Below are positions 50,026-62,300 of a stretch of 64,000 nt of DNA, piece by piece. The notes under the pieces were generated by a model. It saw only the letters and a program-made list of their open reading frames with translations, was not told the origin of the DNA and did not search any database. The position numbers were made by a program, and so were the translations under genes. Origin of the DNA: Cervus elaphus (lineage: Eukaryota > Chordata > Mammalia > Artiodactyla > Cervidae); the NCBI RefSeq assembly GCF_910594005.1, contig NW_025316725.1, positions 248,001-312,000 of the forward strand, written 5' to 3'. Positions within the stretch are counted from its first letter, which is position 1. The number at the start of each line of letters is the position of its first letter.

Positions 50026-50820
50026 TTGGTCCACGGAGCTCTTTCGTGTTGCTACAGTAACCTCAGCATCCCTCTAGCCTTGAAACAGTATTCTTGGGGT
50101 TTCTCTGGAGTGCCATCAAGGAAATCAAGGCTCCTTTCATGTGTGATGTGCAACACGGAATTGCTCTGCACGCAGTGCAGGGGAATCGGGCCTCATCTCG
50201 CGGCGAGGGGGAAGTCTCATGGTTTTTCTGGAGTTGCGGCGGGAACCTGGGGTATATTCTCGAGTTACGACGGGGATGGCCTTCCACCCACATGTTTGTT
50301 CAGCGACGTCAGGACACCTACCTAGTTGCGAGGGACAACTCGGGATTCTCCTCGAGGCTTGGCAGGGCAATTGGGACGCCTCTCCATCTGAGCCGGGAGA
50401 CCAAGGGTCCCTTTCCACGTGCCACAGGAATCCTGGGACTCCTATCAAGTTTCACGAGGAGTCAGGCATCGTCTCCTTTGGAGGCACTGATATCCGCGTA
50501 CCTCTGGAGTTTTCAAAGGATGTGAGGCCTCCGGTCGCCATGAGGTGGGGAACTAGGTCTTTCTCTGTGGTATCCCCAGGGGATTCAGACATCCTTTCGT
50601 CTTGGGAGATGCAAGACGAGCCTGCATTCAAGTCACTGCAGGGATATCCGGCCTTATTTCGAGTCAGGGCATCGCGGTGTCCATTCCACTTGAGGCCGCA
50701 AACTCAGGGTCCCTCTCACATACCTAGAGCTGAGAGAAGCCTCCTCTTGAGGTGCTTGTGGTAAGGTGGTATTCCTCTGGAGTCGAAGCCAGGGACTAAC
50801 CTCTCATCTCGAGTTGATTT
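50026..50820 (+). repeat. K-class monomer
   Basis: Diagnostic variants are TTTTTCTGGAGTTG, GATGGCCTTCCACCCACATG (one C lost), GGACACCTACC, GAGCCGGGAGACC, GATATCCGCG and GTGGTATCCCCAGG. The class occurs at 27759, 32532, 45256, 50026 and 56387, in both the S-T-L-P-K-N and the K-L-N-O-Q-R repeats. The shared lost base makes common descent clear. Confidence 0.8.
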
Positions 50821-51616
50821 TTGGTCCACGGAGCACTTTCGTGTTGCTACAGTGACCTCAGGATCCCTCTAGCCTGGAAAAAGTGTTCTTGGGGTTTCTC
50901 TGGATTGCCATGAAGGAAATCAAGGCTCCTTTCATGTGTGATGTGCAACACGGAATTGCTCTGCACGCAGTGCAGGGGAATCGGGCCTCATCTCGCGGCT
51001 AGGGGGAAGTCTCATTGTTTTTCTCGAGTTGCGGCGGGAACCTGGGGTATATTCTCCAGTTACGACGGGGATGGCCCTTCCACACACGTGTTTGTTCAGC
51101 GACGGCAGGACTCCGGCCTAGTTGCGAGGGACAACTCGGGATTCTCCTCGAGCCTTGGCAGGGCAACTGGGACGCCTCTCCAGCTGAGGCGGGAGACCAA
51201 GGGTCCCTTTCCACGTGCCACAGGAATCCTGGGACTCCTATCAAGTTTCACGAGGAGTCAGGCATCGTCTCCTTTGGAGGCACTGATCTCCGCGTACCTC
51301 TGGAATTTTCAAAGAATGTTAGGCCTCCGGTCGCGATGAGGTGGGGAACTAGGTCTTCCTCTGTGGTCTCCACAGGGGATTCAGACATCCTTTCGTCTTG
51401 GGAGATGCAAGACGAGCCTGCATTCAAGTCACTGAAGGGATATCCGGCCTTATTTCGAGTCTGGGCATAGCGGTGTCCATTCCACTTGAGGCTGCAAACT
51501 CAGGGTCCCTCTCACATACCTAGAGCTGAGAGAAGCCTCCTCTTGAGGTGCTTGTGGTAAGGTGGTATTCCTCTGGAGTCGAAGCCAGGGACTAACCTCT
51601 CATCTCGAGTTGATTT
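50821..51616 (+). repeat. L-class monomer
   Basis: Diagnostic variants are CTGGAAAAAGTG, GGATTGCCATGAAGG, CGGCTAGGGGG (GAGG changed to TAGG) and TCTCCAGTTACG. The units from 26167 onward also share AAAGAATGTTAG, GTCTTCCTCTG, CACTGAAGGG and GTCTGGGCATAGC. L is the most frequent class: 16619 (5' part), 26167, 30940, 46051, 50821, 52412, 57182, 58773 and 62757. CGGCTAGGGGG puts a stop in the frame that is open in other units. Confidence 0.82.
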
Positions 51617-52411
51617 TTGGTCCACGGAGCTCTTTCGTATTGCTACAGTGACCTCAGGATCCCTCTAGCCTTGAAACAGTGTTCTTGGGGTTTCTCTGGA
51701 GTGCCATCAAGGAAATCAAGGCTCCTTTCATGTGTGAGTGCCACACGGAATTGCTCTGCACGCAGTGTTGGGGAATCGGGCCTCATCTCGCGGCGAGGGG
51801 GAAGTCTCATGGTTTTTCTCGAGTTGCGGCGGGAACCTGGGGTATATTCTCGAGTTACGACGGGGATGGCCCTTCCACACACGAGTTTGTTCAGCGACGT
51901 CAGGACGCCTGCCTACTTGCGAGGGACAACTCGGGATTCTCCTCGAGGCTTGGCAGGGCAATTGGGACGCCTCTCCAGCTGAGGTGGGAGACCAAGGGTC
52001 CCTTTCCACGTGCCACAGGAATCCTGGGACTCCTATCAAGTTTCACGAGGAGTCAGGCATCGTCTCCTTTGGAGGCACTGATCTCCGCGTACCTCTAGAG
52101 TTTTCAAAGGATGTGAGGCCTCCGGTCGCGATGAGGTGGGGAACTAGGTCTTTCTCTGTGGTATCCCCAGGGGATTCAGACATCCTTTCGTCTTGGGAGA
52201 TGCAAGACGAGCCTGCATTCAAGTCACTGCAGGGATATCCGGCCTTATTTCGAGTCAGGGCATCGCGGTGTCCATTCCACTTGAGGCCGCAAACTCAGGG
52301 TCCCTCTCACATACCTAGAGCTGAGAGAAGCCTCCTCTTGAGGTGCTTGTGGTAAGGTGGTATTCCTCTGGAGTCGAAGCCAGGGACTAACCTCTCATCT
52401 CGAGTTGATTT
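51617..52411 (+). repeat. Hybrid N/K monomer marking the dimer expansion
   Basis: The 5' part is N class (TTTCGTATTGCTAC, TGTGAGTGCCACACGG, GCAGTGTTGGGG). The middle is O-like (GGATTCTCCTCGAGG, GCTGAGGTGGG). The 3' part has GTGGTATCCCCAGG, typical of K and not of N (N has TCTGTGTCTCCAC and ATTCAAACATCC). It is followed by an L monomer exactly as K is. This is the expected product of an in-register exchange between an N (or N/O) unit and a K unit two monomers away, which would add one L-N pair to the 6-mer. The copy at 57978 has the same structure. Confidence 0.75.
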
Positions 52412-53207
52412 TTGGTCCACGGAGCTCTTTCGTGTTGCTACAGTGACCTCAGGATCCCTCTAGCCTGGAAAAAGTGTTCTTGGGGTTTCTCTGGATTGCC
52501 ATGAAGGAAATCAAGGCTCCTTTCATGTGTGATGTGCAACACGGAATTGCTCTGCACGCAGTGCAGGGGAATCGGGCCTCATCTCGCGGCTAGGGGGAAG
52601 TCTCATTGTTTTTCTCGAGTTGCGGCGGGAACCTGGGGTATATTCTCCAGTTACGACGGGGATGGCCCTTCCACACACGTGTTTGTTCAGCGACGGCAGG
52701 ACTCCTGCCTAGTTGCGAGGGACAACTCGGGATTCTCCTCGAGCCTTGGCAGGGCAACTGGGACGCCTCTCCAGCTGAGGCGGGAGACCAAGGGTCCCTT
52801 TCCACGTGCCACAGGAATCCTGGGACTCCTATCAAGTTTCACGAGGAGTCAGGCATCGTCTCCTTTGGAGGCACTGATCTCCGCGTACCTCTGGAATTTT
52901 CAAAGAATGTTAGGCCTCCGGTCGCGATGAGGTGGGGAACTAGGTCTTCCTCTGTGGTCTCCACAGGGGATTCAGACATCCTTTCGTCTTGGGAGATGCA
53001 AGACGAGCCTGCATTCAAGTCACTGAAGGGATATCCGGCCTTATTTCGAGTCTGGGCATAGCGGTGTCCATTCCACTTGAGGCTGCAAACTCAGGGTCCC
53101 TCTCACATACCTAGAGCTGAGAGAAGCCTCCTCTTGAGGTGCTTGTGGTAAGGTGGTATTCCTCTGGAGTCGAAGCCAGGGACTAACCTCTCATCTCGAG
53201 TTGATTT

Positions 53208-54001
53208 TTGGTCCACGGAGCTCTTTCGTATTGCTACAGTGACCTCAGGATCCCTCTAGCCTTGAAACAGTGTTCTTGGGGTTTCTCTGGAGTGCCATCA
53301 AGGAAATCAAGGCTCCTTTCATGTGTGAGTGCCACACGGAATTGCTCTGCACGCAGTGTTGGGGAATCGGGCCTCATCTCGCGGCGAGGGGGAAGTCTCA
53401 TGGTTTTTCTCGAGTTGCGGCGGGAACCTGGGGTATATTCTCGAGTTACGACGGGGATGGCCCTTCCACACACGAGTTTGTTCAGCGACGTCAGGACGCC
53501 TGCCTACTTGCGAGGGACAACTCGGGATTTTCCTCGAGGCTTGGCAGGGCAATTGGGACGCCTTTCCAGGTGAGGCGGGAGACCAAGGGTCCCTTTCCAC
53601 GTGCCGCAGGAATCCTGGAACTCCTATCAAGTTTCACGAGAAGTCAGGCATCGTCTCCTTTGGAGGCACTGATCTCCGCGTACCTCTGGAGTTTTCAAAG
53701 GATGTGAGGCCTCCGGTCGCGATGAGGTGGGGAACTAGGTCTTTCTCTGTGTCTCCACAGGGGATTCAAACATCCTTTCATCTTGGGAGATGCAAGACGA
53801 GCCGGCATTCAAGTCACTGCAGGGATATCTGGCCTCATTTCGAGTCAGGGAATCGCGGTGTCCATTACACTTGAGGCCGCAAAATCAGGGTCCCTCTCAC
53901 ATACCTAGAGCTGAGAGAAGCCTCCTCTTGAGGTAGTTGTGGTAAGGTGGTATTCCTCTGGAGTCGAAGCCAGGGACTAACCTCTCATCTCGAGTTGATT
54001 T
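53208..54001 (+). repeat. N-class monomer
   Basis: Diagnostic variants are TGTGAGTGCCACACGG (one base lost and changed from GATGTGCAACACGG), GCAGTGTTGGGG, ACACACGAGTTTG, GGATTTTCCTCGAG, CTTTCCAGGTGAGG and, in this copy, GTGCCGCAGG, TCTGTGTCTCCAC (2 bases lost), ATTCAAACATCC and AGGTAGTTGTGG. Complete N units of this form are at 46847, 53208 and 59569. N units at 28554 and 33327 share only the 5' markers. Confidence 0.78.
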
Positions 54002-54797
54002 TTGGTACACGGAGCTCTTTCGTGTTGCTACAGTGACCTCAGGATCCCTCTAGCCTTGAAACAGTGTTCTTGGGGTTTCTCTGGAGTGCCATCAAGGAAA
54101 TCAAGGCTCCTTTCATGTGTGATGTGCAACACGGAATTGCTCTGCATGCAGTGCAGGGGAATCGGGCCTCATCTCGCGGCGAGGGGGAAGTCTCATGGTT
54201 TTTCTCGAGTTGCGGCGGGAACCTGGGGTATATTCTCGAGTTACGACGGGGATGGCCCTTCCACACACGAGTTTGTTCAGCGACGTCAGGACGCCTGCCT
54301 ACTTGCGAGGGACAACTCGGGATTCTCCTCGAGGCTTGGCAGGGCAATTGGGACGCCTCTCCAGCTGAGGTGGGAGACCAAGGGTCCCTTTCCACGTGCC
54401 ACAGGAATCCTGGGACTCCTATCAAGTTTCACGAGGAGTCAGGCATCGTCTCCTTTGGAGGCACTGATCTCCGCCTACCTCTGGAGTTTTCCAAGGATGT
54501 GAGGCCTCCGGTCGCGATGAGGTGGGGAACTAGGTCTTTTACTGTGGTCTCCACAGGGGATTCAGACATCCTTTCGTCTTGGGAGATGCAAGACGAGCCT
54601 GCATTCAAGTCACTGCAGGGATATCCGGCCTTATTTCGAGTCAGGGCATCGCGGTGTCCATTCCACTTGAGGCCGCAAACTCAGGGTCCCTCTCACATAC
54701 CTAGATCTGAGAGAAGCCTCCTCTTGAGGTGCTTGTGGTAAGGTGGTATTCCTCTGGAGTCGAAGCCAGGGACTAACCTCTCATCTCGAGTTGATTT
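54002..54797 (+). repeat. O-class monomer
   Basis: Diagnostic variants are TTGGTACACGG (not in the copy at 47641), GCATGCAGTGCAGG, ACACACGAGTTTG, GGACGCCTGCCTACTTG, GCTGAGGTGGGAG, CTCCGCCTACC, GTTTTCCAAGG, GTCTTTTACTGTGG and CCTAGATCTGAG. Copies are at 47641 and 60363. It keeps the frame open over the whole 225-codon interval, like many units, but the translated product is plain satellite. Confidence 0.77.
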
Positions 54798-55593
54798 CTG
54801 GTCCACGGAGCTCTTTCGTGTGGCTACAGTGACCTCAGGATCACTCTAGCTTTGAAACAGTGTTCTTGGGGTTTCTCTGGAGTGCCATCAAGGAAATCAA
54901 GGCTCCTTTCATGTGTGATGTGCAACACGGCATTGCTGTGCACGCAGTGCAGGGGAATCGGGCCTCATCTCGCGGCGAGGGGAAAGTATCATGGTTTTTC
55001 TCGAGTTGCGGCGGGAACCTGGGGTATATTGTTGAGTTACGACGGGGATGGCCCTTCCACACACGTGTTTGTTCAGCGACGTCAGGACTCCAGCCTAGTT
55101 GCGAGGGACAACTCGGGATTCTCCTCGAGGCTTGGCAGGGCAATTGGGACGCCTCTCCAGCTGAGGCGGGAGACCAAGGGTCCCTTTCCACGTGCCACAG
55201 GAATCCTGGGACTCCTATCAAGTTTCACGAGGAGTCAGGCATCGTCTCCTTTGGAGGCACTGATCTCCGCGTACCTCTGGAGTTTTCAAAGGATGTGAGG
55301 CCTCCGGTCGTGAAGAGGTGGGGAACTAGGTCTTTCTCTGTGGTCTCCACAGGGGATTCAGACATCCTTTCGTCTTGCGAGACGAAAGACGAGCCTGCAT
55401 TCTAGTCACTGCAGGGATATCCGGCCTTATTTCGAGTCAGGGCATAGCGGTGTCCATTCCACTTGAGGCTGCAAACTCAGGGTCCCTCTCACATACCTAG
55501 AGCTGAGAGAAGCCTCCTCTTGAGGTGCTTGTGGTAAGGTGGTATTCCTCTGGAGTCGAAGCCAGGGACTAACCCCTCATCTCGATTTGATTT
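54798..55593 (+). repeat. Q-class monomer
   Basis: Diagnostic variants are GGATCACTCTAGCTTTG, CGGCATTGCTGTGC, CGAGGGGAAAGTATC, GTATATTGTTGAG, GACTCCAGCC, CGTGAAGAGG, CGTCTTGCGAGACGAAAGACG (21 bases: arms CGTCTTG and AAAGACG, spacer CGAGACG) and CATTCTAGTCAC. The copy at 61159 shares the whole set plus a 7-base insertion; the unit at 48437 shares only the part from about 48680 on. The CGGCATTG in the 5' part is a subfamily A marker, so the 5' part probably came by exchange from A-type DNA. Confidence 0.72.
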
Positions 55594-56386
55594 TTGGTCC
55601 ACGGAATTCTTTCGTGTTGCTACAGTGAACTCAGGATCCCTCTAGCCTTGAAACAGTGTTCTTGGGGTTTCTCTGGAGTGCCATCCAGGAAATCAAGGCT
55701 CCTTTCATGTGTGATGTGCAACACGGAATTTCTCTGCATGCAGGGTAGGGGAATCGGGCCTCATCTCGCGGCGAGGGGAAAATCTCATGGTTTTTCTCGA
55801 GTTGCGGCGGGAACCTGGGGTATATTCTCGAGTTACGATGGTTATGGCCCTTTCACCCACGTGTTTGTTCAGCGAAGTCAAGACTCCTGCCTAGTTGCGA
55901 GGGACAACTCGGGATTCTCCTCGAGGCTTGGCAGGGCAATTGGGACGCCTCACCAGCTGAGGTGGGAGACAAGGGTCCCTTTCCACGTGCCACAGGAATC
56001 CTGGGACTCCTATCAAGTTTCAGAGGAGTAAGGAATCGTCCCCTTTGGAGGCACTGATCTCCGCGTACCTCTGGAGTTTTCAAAGGATGTGAGGCCTCCG
56101 GTCGCGATGAGGTGGGGAACTAGGTCTTTCTCTGTGGTCTCCACAGGGGATTCAGACATCCTTTCGTCTTGTGAGATGCAAGACGAGCCTGCATTCAAGT
56201 CACTGCAGAGATATCCGCCGTTATTTAGAGTAGGGCATAGCAGTGTCCATTCCACTTGAAGCTGCAAACTCAGGGTCCTTCTCACATACCTAGAGCTGAG
56301 AGAAGCCTCCTCTTAAGGTCCTTATGGTAAGGTGGTATTGCTCTGGAGTCGAAGCCAGGGACTAACCCCTCATCTCGAGTTGATTT
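55594..56386 (+). repeat. R-class monomer
   Basis: Diagnostic variants are CACGGAATTCTTTCG, which makes a GAATTC site rare in this array, CCATCCAGG, CGGAATTTCTCTGC, GCATGCAGGGTAGGGG, CGAGGGGAAAATC, CGATGGTTATGGCCCTTTC, GCGAAGTCAAG, GGAGTAAGGAATCG, CCGCCGTTATTTAGAG and CTTAAGGTCCTTATGG. It is 793 bp long. The copy at 49233 is the same; the copy at 61962 has only the older subset of these changes. Confidence 0.76.
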
Positions 56387-59300
56387 TTGGTCCACGGAGC
56401 TCTTTCGTGTTGCTACAGTAACCTCAGCATCCCTCTAGCCTTGAAACAGTATTCTTGGGGTTTCTCTGGAGTGCCATCAAGGAAATCAAGGCTCCTTTCA
56501 TGTGTGATGTGCAACACGGAATTGCTCTGCACGCAGTGCAGGGGAATCGGGCCTCATCTCGCGGCGAGGGGGAAGTCTCATGGTTTTTCTGGAGTTGCGG
56601 CGGGAACCTGGGGTATATTCTCGAGTTACGACGGGGATGGCCTTCCACCCACATGTTTGTTCAGCGACGTCAGGACACCTACCTAGTTGCGAGGGACAAC
56701 TCGGGATTCTCCTCGAGGCTTGGCAGGGCAATTGGGACGCCTCTCCATCTGAGCCGGGAGACCAAGGGTCCCTTTCCACGTGCCACAAGAATCCTGGGAC
56801 TCCTATCAAGTTTCACGAGGAGTCAGGCATCGTCTCCTTTGGAGGCACTGATATCCGCGTACCTCTGGAGTTTTCAAAGGATGTGAGGCCTCCGGTCGCC
56901 ATGAGGTGGGGAACTAGGTCTTTCTCTGTGGTATCCCCAGGGGATTCAGACATCCTTTCGTCTTGGGAGATGCAAGACGAGCCTGCATTCAAGTCACTGC
57001 AGGGATATCCGGCCTTATTTCGAGTCAGGGCATCGCGGTGTCCATTCCACTTGAGGCCGCAAACTCAGGGTCCCTCTCACATACCTAGAGCTGAGAGAAG
57101 CCTCCTCTTGAGGTGCTTGTGGTAAGGTGGTATTCCTCTGGAGTCGAAGCCAGGGACTAACCTCTCATCTCGAGTTGATTTTTGGTCCACGGAGCACTTT
57201 CGTGTTGCTACAGTGACCTCAGGATCCCTCTAGCCTGGAAAAAGTGTTCTTGGGGTTTCTCTGGATTGCCATGAAGGAAATCAAGGCTCCTTTCATGTGT
57301 GATGTGCAACACGGAATTGCTCTGCACGCAGTGCAGGGGAATCGGGCCTCATCTCGCGGCTAGGGGGAAGTCTCATTGTTTTTCTCGAGTTGCGGCGGGA
57401 ACCTGGGGTATATTCTCCAGTTACGACGGGGATGGCCCTTCCACACACGTGTTTGTTCAGCGACGGCAGGACTCCGGCCTAGTTGCGAGGGACAACTCGG
57501 GATTCTCCTCGAGCCTTGGCAGGGCAACTGGGACGCCTCTCCAGCTGAGGCGGGAGACCAAGGGTCCCTTTCCACGTGCCACAGGAATCCTGGGACTCCT
57601 ATCAAGTTTCACGAGGAGTCAGGCATCGTCTCCTTTGGAGGCACTGATCTCCGCGTACCTCTGGAATTTTCAAAGAATGTTAGGCCTCCGGTCGCGATGA
57701 GGTGGGGAACTAGGTCTTCCTCTGTGGTCTCCACAGGGGATTCAGACATCCTTTCGTCTTGGGAGATGCAAGACGAGCCTGCATTCAAGTCACTGAAGGG
57801 ATATCCGGCCTTATTTCGAGTCTGGGCATAGCGGTGTCCATTCCACTTGAGGCTGCAAACTCAGGGTCCCTCTCACATACCTAGAGCTGAGAGAAGCCTC
57901 CTCTTGAGGTGCTTGTGGTAAGGTGGTATTCCTCTGGAGTCGAAGCCAGGGACTAACCTCTCATCTCGAGTTGATTTTTGGTCCACGGAGCTCTTTCGTA
58001 TTGCTACAGTGACCTCAGGATCCCTCTAGCCTTGAAACAGTGTTCTTGGGGTTTCTCTGGAGTGCCATCAAGGAAATCAAGGCTCCTTTCATGTGTGAGT
58101 GCCACACGGAATTGCTCTGCACGCAGTGTTGGGGAATCGGGCCTCATCTCGCGGCGAGGGGGAAGTCTCATGGTTTTTCTCGAGTTGCGGCGGGAACCTG
58201 GGGTATATTCTCGAGTTACGACGGGGATGGCCCTTCCACACACGAGTTTGTTCAGCGACGTCAGGACGCCTGCCTACTTGCGAGGGACAACTCGGGATTC
58301 TCCTCGAGGCTTGGCAGGGCAATTGGGACGCCTCTCCAGCTGAGGTGGGAGACCAAGGGTCCCTTTCCACGTGCCACAGGAATCCTGGGACTCCTATCAA
58401 GTTTCACGAGGAGTCAGGCATCGTCTCCTTTGGAGGCACTGATCTCCGCGTACCTCTGGAGTTTTCAAAGGATGTGAGGCCTCCGGTCGCGATGAGGTGG
58501 GGAACTAGGTCTTTCTCTGTGGTATCCCCAGGGGATTCAGACATCCTTTCGTCTTGGGAGATGCAAGACGAGCCTGCATTCAAGTCACTGCAGGGATATC
58601 CGGCCTTATTTCGAGTCAGGGCATCGCGGTGTCCATTCCACTTGAGGCCGCAAACTCAGGGTCCCTCTCACATACCTAGAGCTGAGAGAAGCCTCCTCTT
58701 GAGGTGCTTGTGGTAAGGTGGTATTCCTCTGGAGTCGAAGCCAGGGACTAACCTCTCATCTCGAGTTGATTTTTGGTCCACGGAGCTCTTTCGTGTTGCT
58801 ACAGTGACCTCAGGATCCCTCTAGCCTGGAAAAAGTGTTCTTGGGGTTTCTCTGGATTGCCATGAAGGAAATCAAGGCTCCTTTCATGTGTGATGTGCAA
58901 CACGGAATTGCTCTGCACGCAGTGCAGGGGAATCGGGCCTCATCTCGCGGCTAGGGGGAAGTCTCATTGTTTTTCTCGAGTTGCGGCGGGAACCTGGGGT
59001 ATATTCTCCAGTTACGACGGGGATGGCCCTTCCACACACGTGTTTGTTCAGCGACGGCAGGACTCCTGCCTAGTTGCGAGGGACAACTCGGGATTCTCCT
59101 CGAGCCTTGGCAGGGCAACTGGGACGCCTCTCCAGCTGAGGCGGGAGACCAAGGGTCCCTTTCCACGTGCCACAGGAATCCTGGGACTCCTATCAAGTTT
59201 CACGAGGAGTCAGGCATCGTCTCCTTTGGAGGCACTGATCTCCGCGTACCTCTGGAATTTTCAAAGAATGTTAGGCCTCCGGTCGCGATGAGGTGGGGAA

Positions 59301-62300
59301 CTAGGTCTTCCTCTGTGGTCTCCACAGGGGATTCAGACATCCTTTCGTCTTGGGAGATGCAAGACGAGCCTGCATTCAAGTCACTGAAGGGATATCCGGC
59401 CTTATTTCGAGTCTGGGCATAGCGGTGTCCATTCCACTTGAGGCTGCAAACTCAGGGTCCCTCTCACATACCTAGAGCTGAGAGAAGCCTCCTCTTGAGG
59501 TGCTTGTGGTAAGGTGGTATTCCTCTGGAGTCGAAGCCAGGGACTAACCTCTCATCTCGAGTTGATTTTTGGTCCACGGAGCTCTTTCGTATTGCTACAG
59601 TGACCTCAGGATCCCTCTAGCCTTGAAACAGTGTTCTTGGGGTTTCTCTGGAGTGCCATCAAGGAAATCAAGGCTCCTTTCATGTGTGAGTGCCACACGG
59701 AATTGCTCTGCACGCAGTGTTGGGGAATCGGGCCTCATCTCGCGGCGAGGGGGAAGTCTCATGGTTTTTCTCGAGTTGCGGCGGGAACCTGGGGTATATT
59801 CTCGAGTTACGACGGGGATGGCCCTTCCACACACGAGTTTGTTCAGCGACGTCAGGACGCCTGCCTACTTGCGAGGGACAACTCGGGATTTTCCTCGAGG
59901 CTTGGCAGGGCAATTGGGACGCCTTTCCAGGTGAGGCGGGAGACCAAGGGTCCCTTTCCACGTGCCGCAGGAATCCTGGAACTCCTATCAAGTTTCACGA
60001 GAAGTCAGGCATCGTCTCCTTTGGAGGCACTGATCTCCGCGTACCTCTGGAGTTTTCAAAGGATGTGAGGCCTCCGGTCGCGATGAGGTGGGGAACTAGG
60101 TCTTTCTCTGTGTCTCCACAGGGGATTCAAACATCCTTTCATCTTGGGAGATGCAAGACGAGCCGGCATTCAAGTCACTGCAGGGATATCTGGCCTCATT
60201 TCGAGTCAGGGAATCGCGGTGTCCATTACACTTGAGGCCGCAAAATCAGGGTCCCTCTCACATACCTAGAGCTGAGAGAAGCCTCCTCTTGAGGTAGTTG
60301 TGGTAAGGTGGTATTCCTCTGGAGTCGAAGCCAGGGACTAACCTCTCATCTCGAGTTGATTTTTGGTACACGGAGCTCTTTCGTGTTGCTACAGTGACCT
60401 CAGGATCCCTCTAGCCTTGAAACAGTGTTCTTGGGGTTTCTCTGGAGTGCCATCAAGGAAATCAAGGCTCCTTTCATGTGTGATGTGCAACACGGAATTG
60501 CTCTGCATGCAGTGCAGGGGAATCGGGCCTCATCTCGCGGCGAGGGGGAAGTCTCATGGTTTTTCTCGAGTTGCGGCGGGAACCTGGGGTATATTCTCGA
60601 GTTACGACGGGGATGGCCCTTCCACACACGAGTTTGTTCAGCGACGTCAGGACGCCTGCCTACTTGCGAGGGACAACTCGGGATTCTCCTCGAGGCTTGG
60701 CAGGGCAATTGGGACGCCTCTCCAGCTGAGGTGGGAGACCAAGGGTCCCTTTCCACGTGCCACAGGAATCCTGGGACTCCTATCAAGTTTCACGAGGAGT
60801 CAGGCATCGTCTCCTTTGGAGGCACTGATCTCCGCCTACCTCTGGAGTTTTCCAAGGATGTGAGGCCTCCGGTCGCGATGAGGTGGGGAACTAGGTCTTT
60901 TACTGTGGTCTCCACAGGGGATTCAGACATCCTTTCGTCTTGGGAGATGCAAGACGAGCCTGCATTCAAGTCACTGCAGGGATATCCGGCCTTATTTCGA
61001 GTCAGGGCATCGCGGTGTCCATTCCACTTGAGGCCGCAAACTCAGGGTCCCTCTCACATACCTAGATCTGAGAGAAGCCTCCTCTTGAGGTGCTTGTGGT
61101 AAGGTGGTATTCCTCTGGAGTCGAAGCCAGGGACTAACCTCTCATCTCGAGTTGATTTCTGGTCCACGGAGCTCTTTCGTGTGGCTACAGTGACCTCAGG
61201 ATCACTCTAGCTTTGAAACAGTGTTCTTGGGGTTTCTCTGGAGTGCCATCAAGGAAATCAAGGCTCCTTTCATGTGTGATGTGCAACACGGCATTGCTGT
61301 GCACGCAGTGCAGGGGAATCGGGCCTCATCTCGCGGCGAGGGGAAAGTATCATGGTTTTTCTCGAGTTGCGGCGGGAACCTGGGGTATATTGTTGAGTTA
61401 CGACGGGGATGGCCCTTCCACACACGTGTTTGTTCAGCGACGTCAGGACTCCAGCCTAGTTGCGAGGGACAACTCGGGATTCTCCTCGAGGCTTGGCAGG
61501 GCAATTGGGACGCCTCTCCAGCTGAGGCGGGAGACCAAGGGTCCCTTTCCACGTGCCACAGGAATCCTGGGACTCCTATCAAGTTTCACGAGGAGTCAGG
61601 CATCGTCTCCTTTGGAGGCACTGATCTCCGCGTACCTCTGGAGTTTTCAAAGGATGTGAGGCCTCCGGTCGTGAAGAGGTGGGGAACTAGGTCTTTCTCT
61701 GTGGTCTCCACAGGGGATTCAGACATCCTTTCGTCTTGCGTCTCCCAAGACGAAAGACGAGCCTGCATTCTAGTCACTGCAGGGATATCCGGCCTTATTT
61801 CGAGTCAGGGCATAGCGGTGTCCATTCCACTTGAGGCTGCAAACTCAGGGTCCCTCTCACATACCTAGAGCTGAGAGAAGCCTCCTCTTGAGGTGCTTGT
61901 GGTAAGGTGGTATTCCTCTGGAGTCGAAGCCAGGGACTAACCCCTCATCTCGATTTGATTTTTGGTCCACGGAATTCTTTCGTGTTGCTACAGTGACTTC
62001 AGGATCCCTCTAGCCTTGAAACAGTGTTCTTGGGGTTTCTCTGGAGTGCCATCAAGGAAATCAAGGCTCCTTTCATGTGTGATGTGCAACACGGAATTTC
62101 TCTGCATGCAGGGTAGGGGAATCGGGCCTCATCTCGCGGCGAGGGGGAAGTCTCATGGTTTTTCTCGAGTTGCGGCGGGAACCTGGGGTATATTCTCGAG
62201 TTACGATGGGGATGGCCCTTCCACCCACGTGTTTGTTCAGCGAAGTCAGGACTCCTGCCTAGTTGCGAGGGACAACTCGGGATTCTCCTCGAGGCTTGGC

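Larger units (their letters stand above)
50026..56386 (+). repeat. 8-monomer higher-order unit K-L-N-L-N-O-Q-R, copy 1 (6361 bp)
   Basis: Monomers start at 50026 (K), 50821 (L), 51617 (N/K hybrid), 52412 (L), 53208 (N), 54002 (O), 54798 (Q) and 55594 (R). Every unit has a partner 6361 bp downstream with almost no change; I noticed CTCTAGAG near 52096 against CTCTGGAG and CCACAGGAATCC near 50427 against CCACAAGAATCC. Compared with the 6-mer just upstream, an extra L-N dimer is present. Near-identity at this spacing actually begins in the Q monomer at about 48680. Confidence 0.87.

Noticed and set aside
55594..55630. GAATTC in the R class as a link to EcoRI-defined sheep/goat satellite I units
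   Set aside because: GAATTC occurs only in the R class (three units) through a local GAGCTC to GAATTC change, so it is not the ancestral once-per-unit site and says nothing about species.
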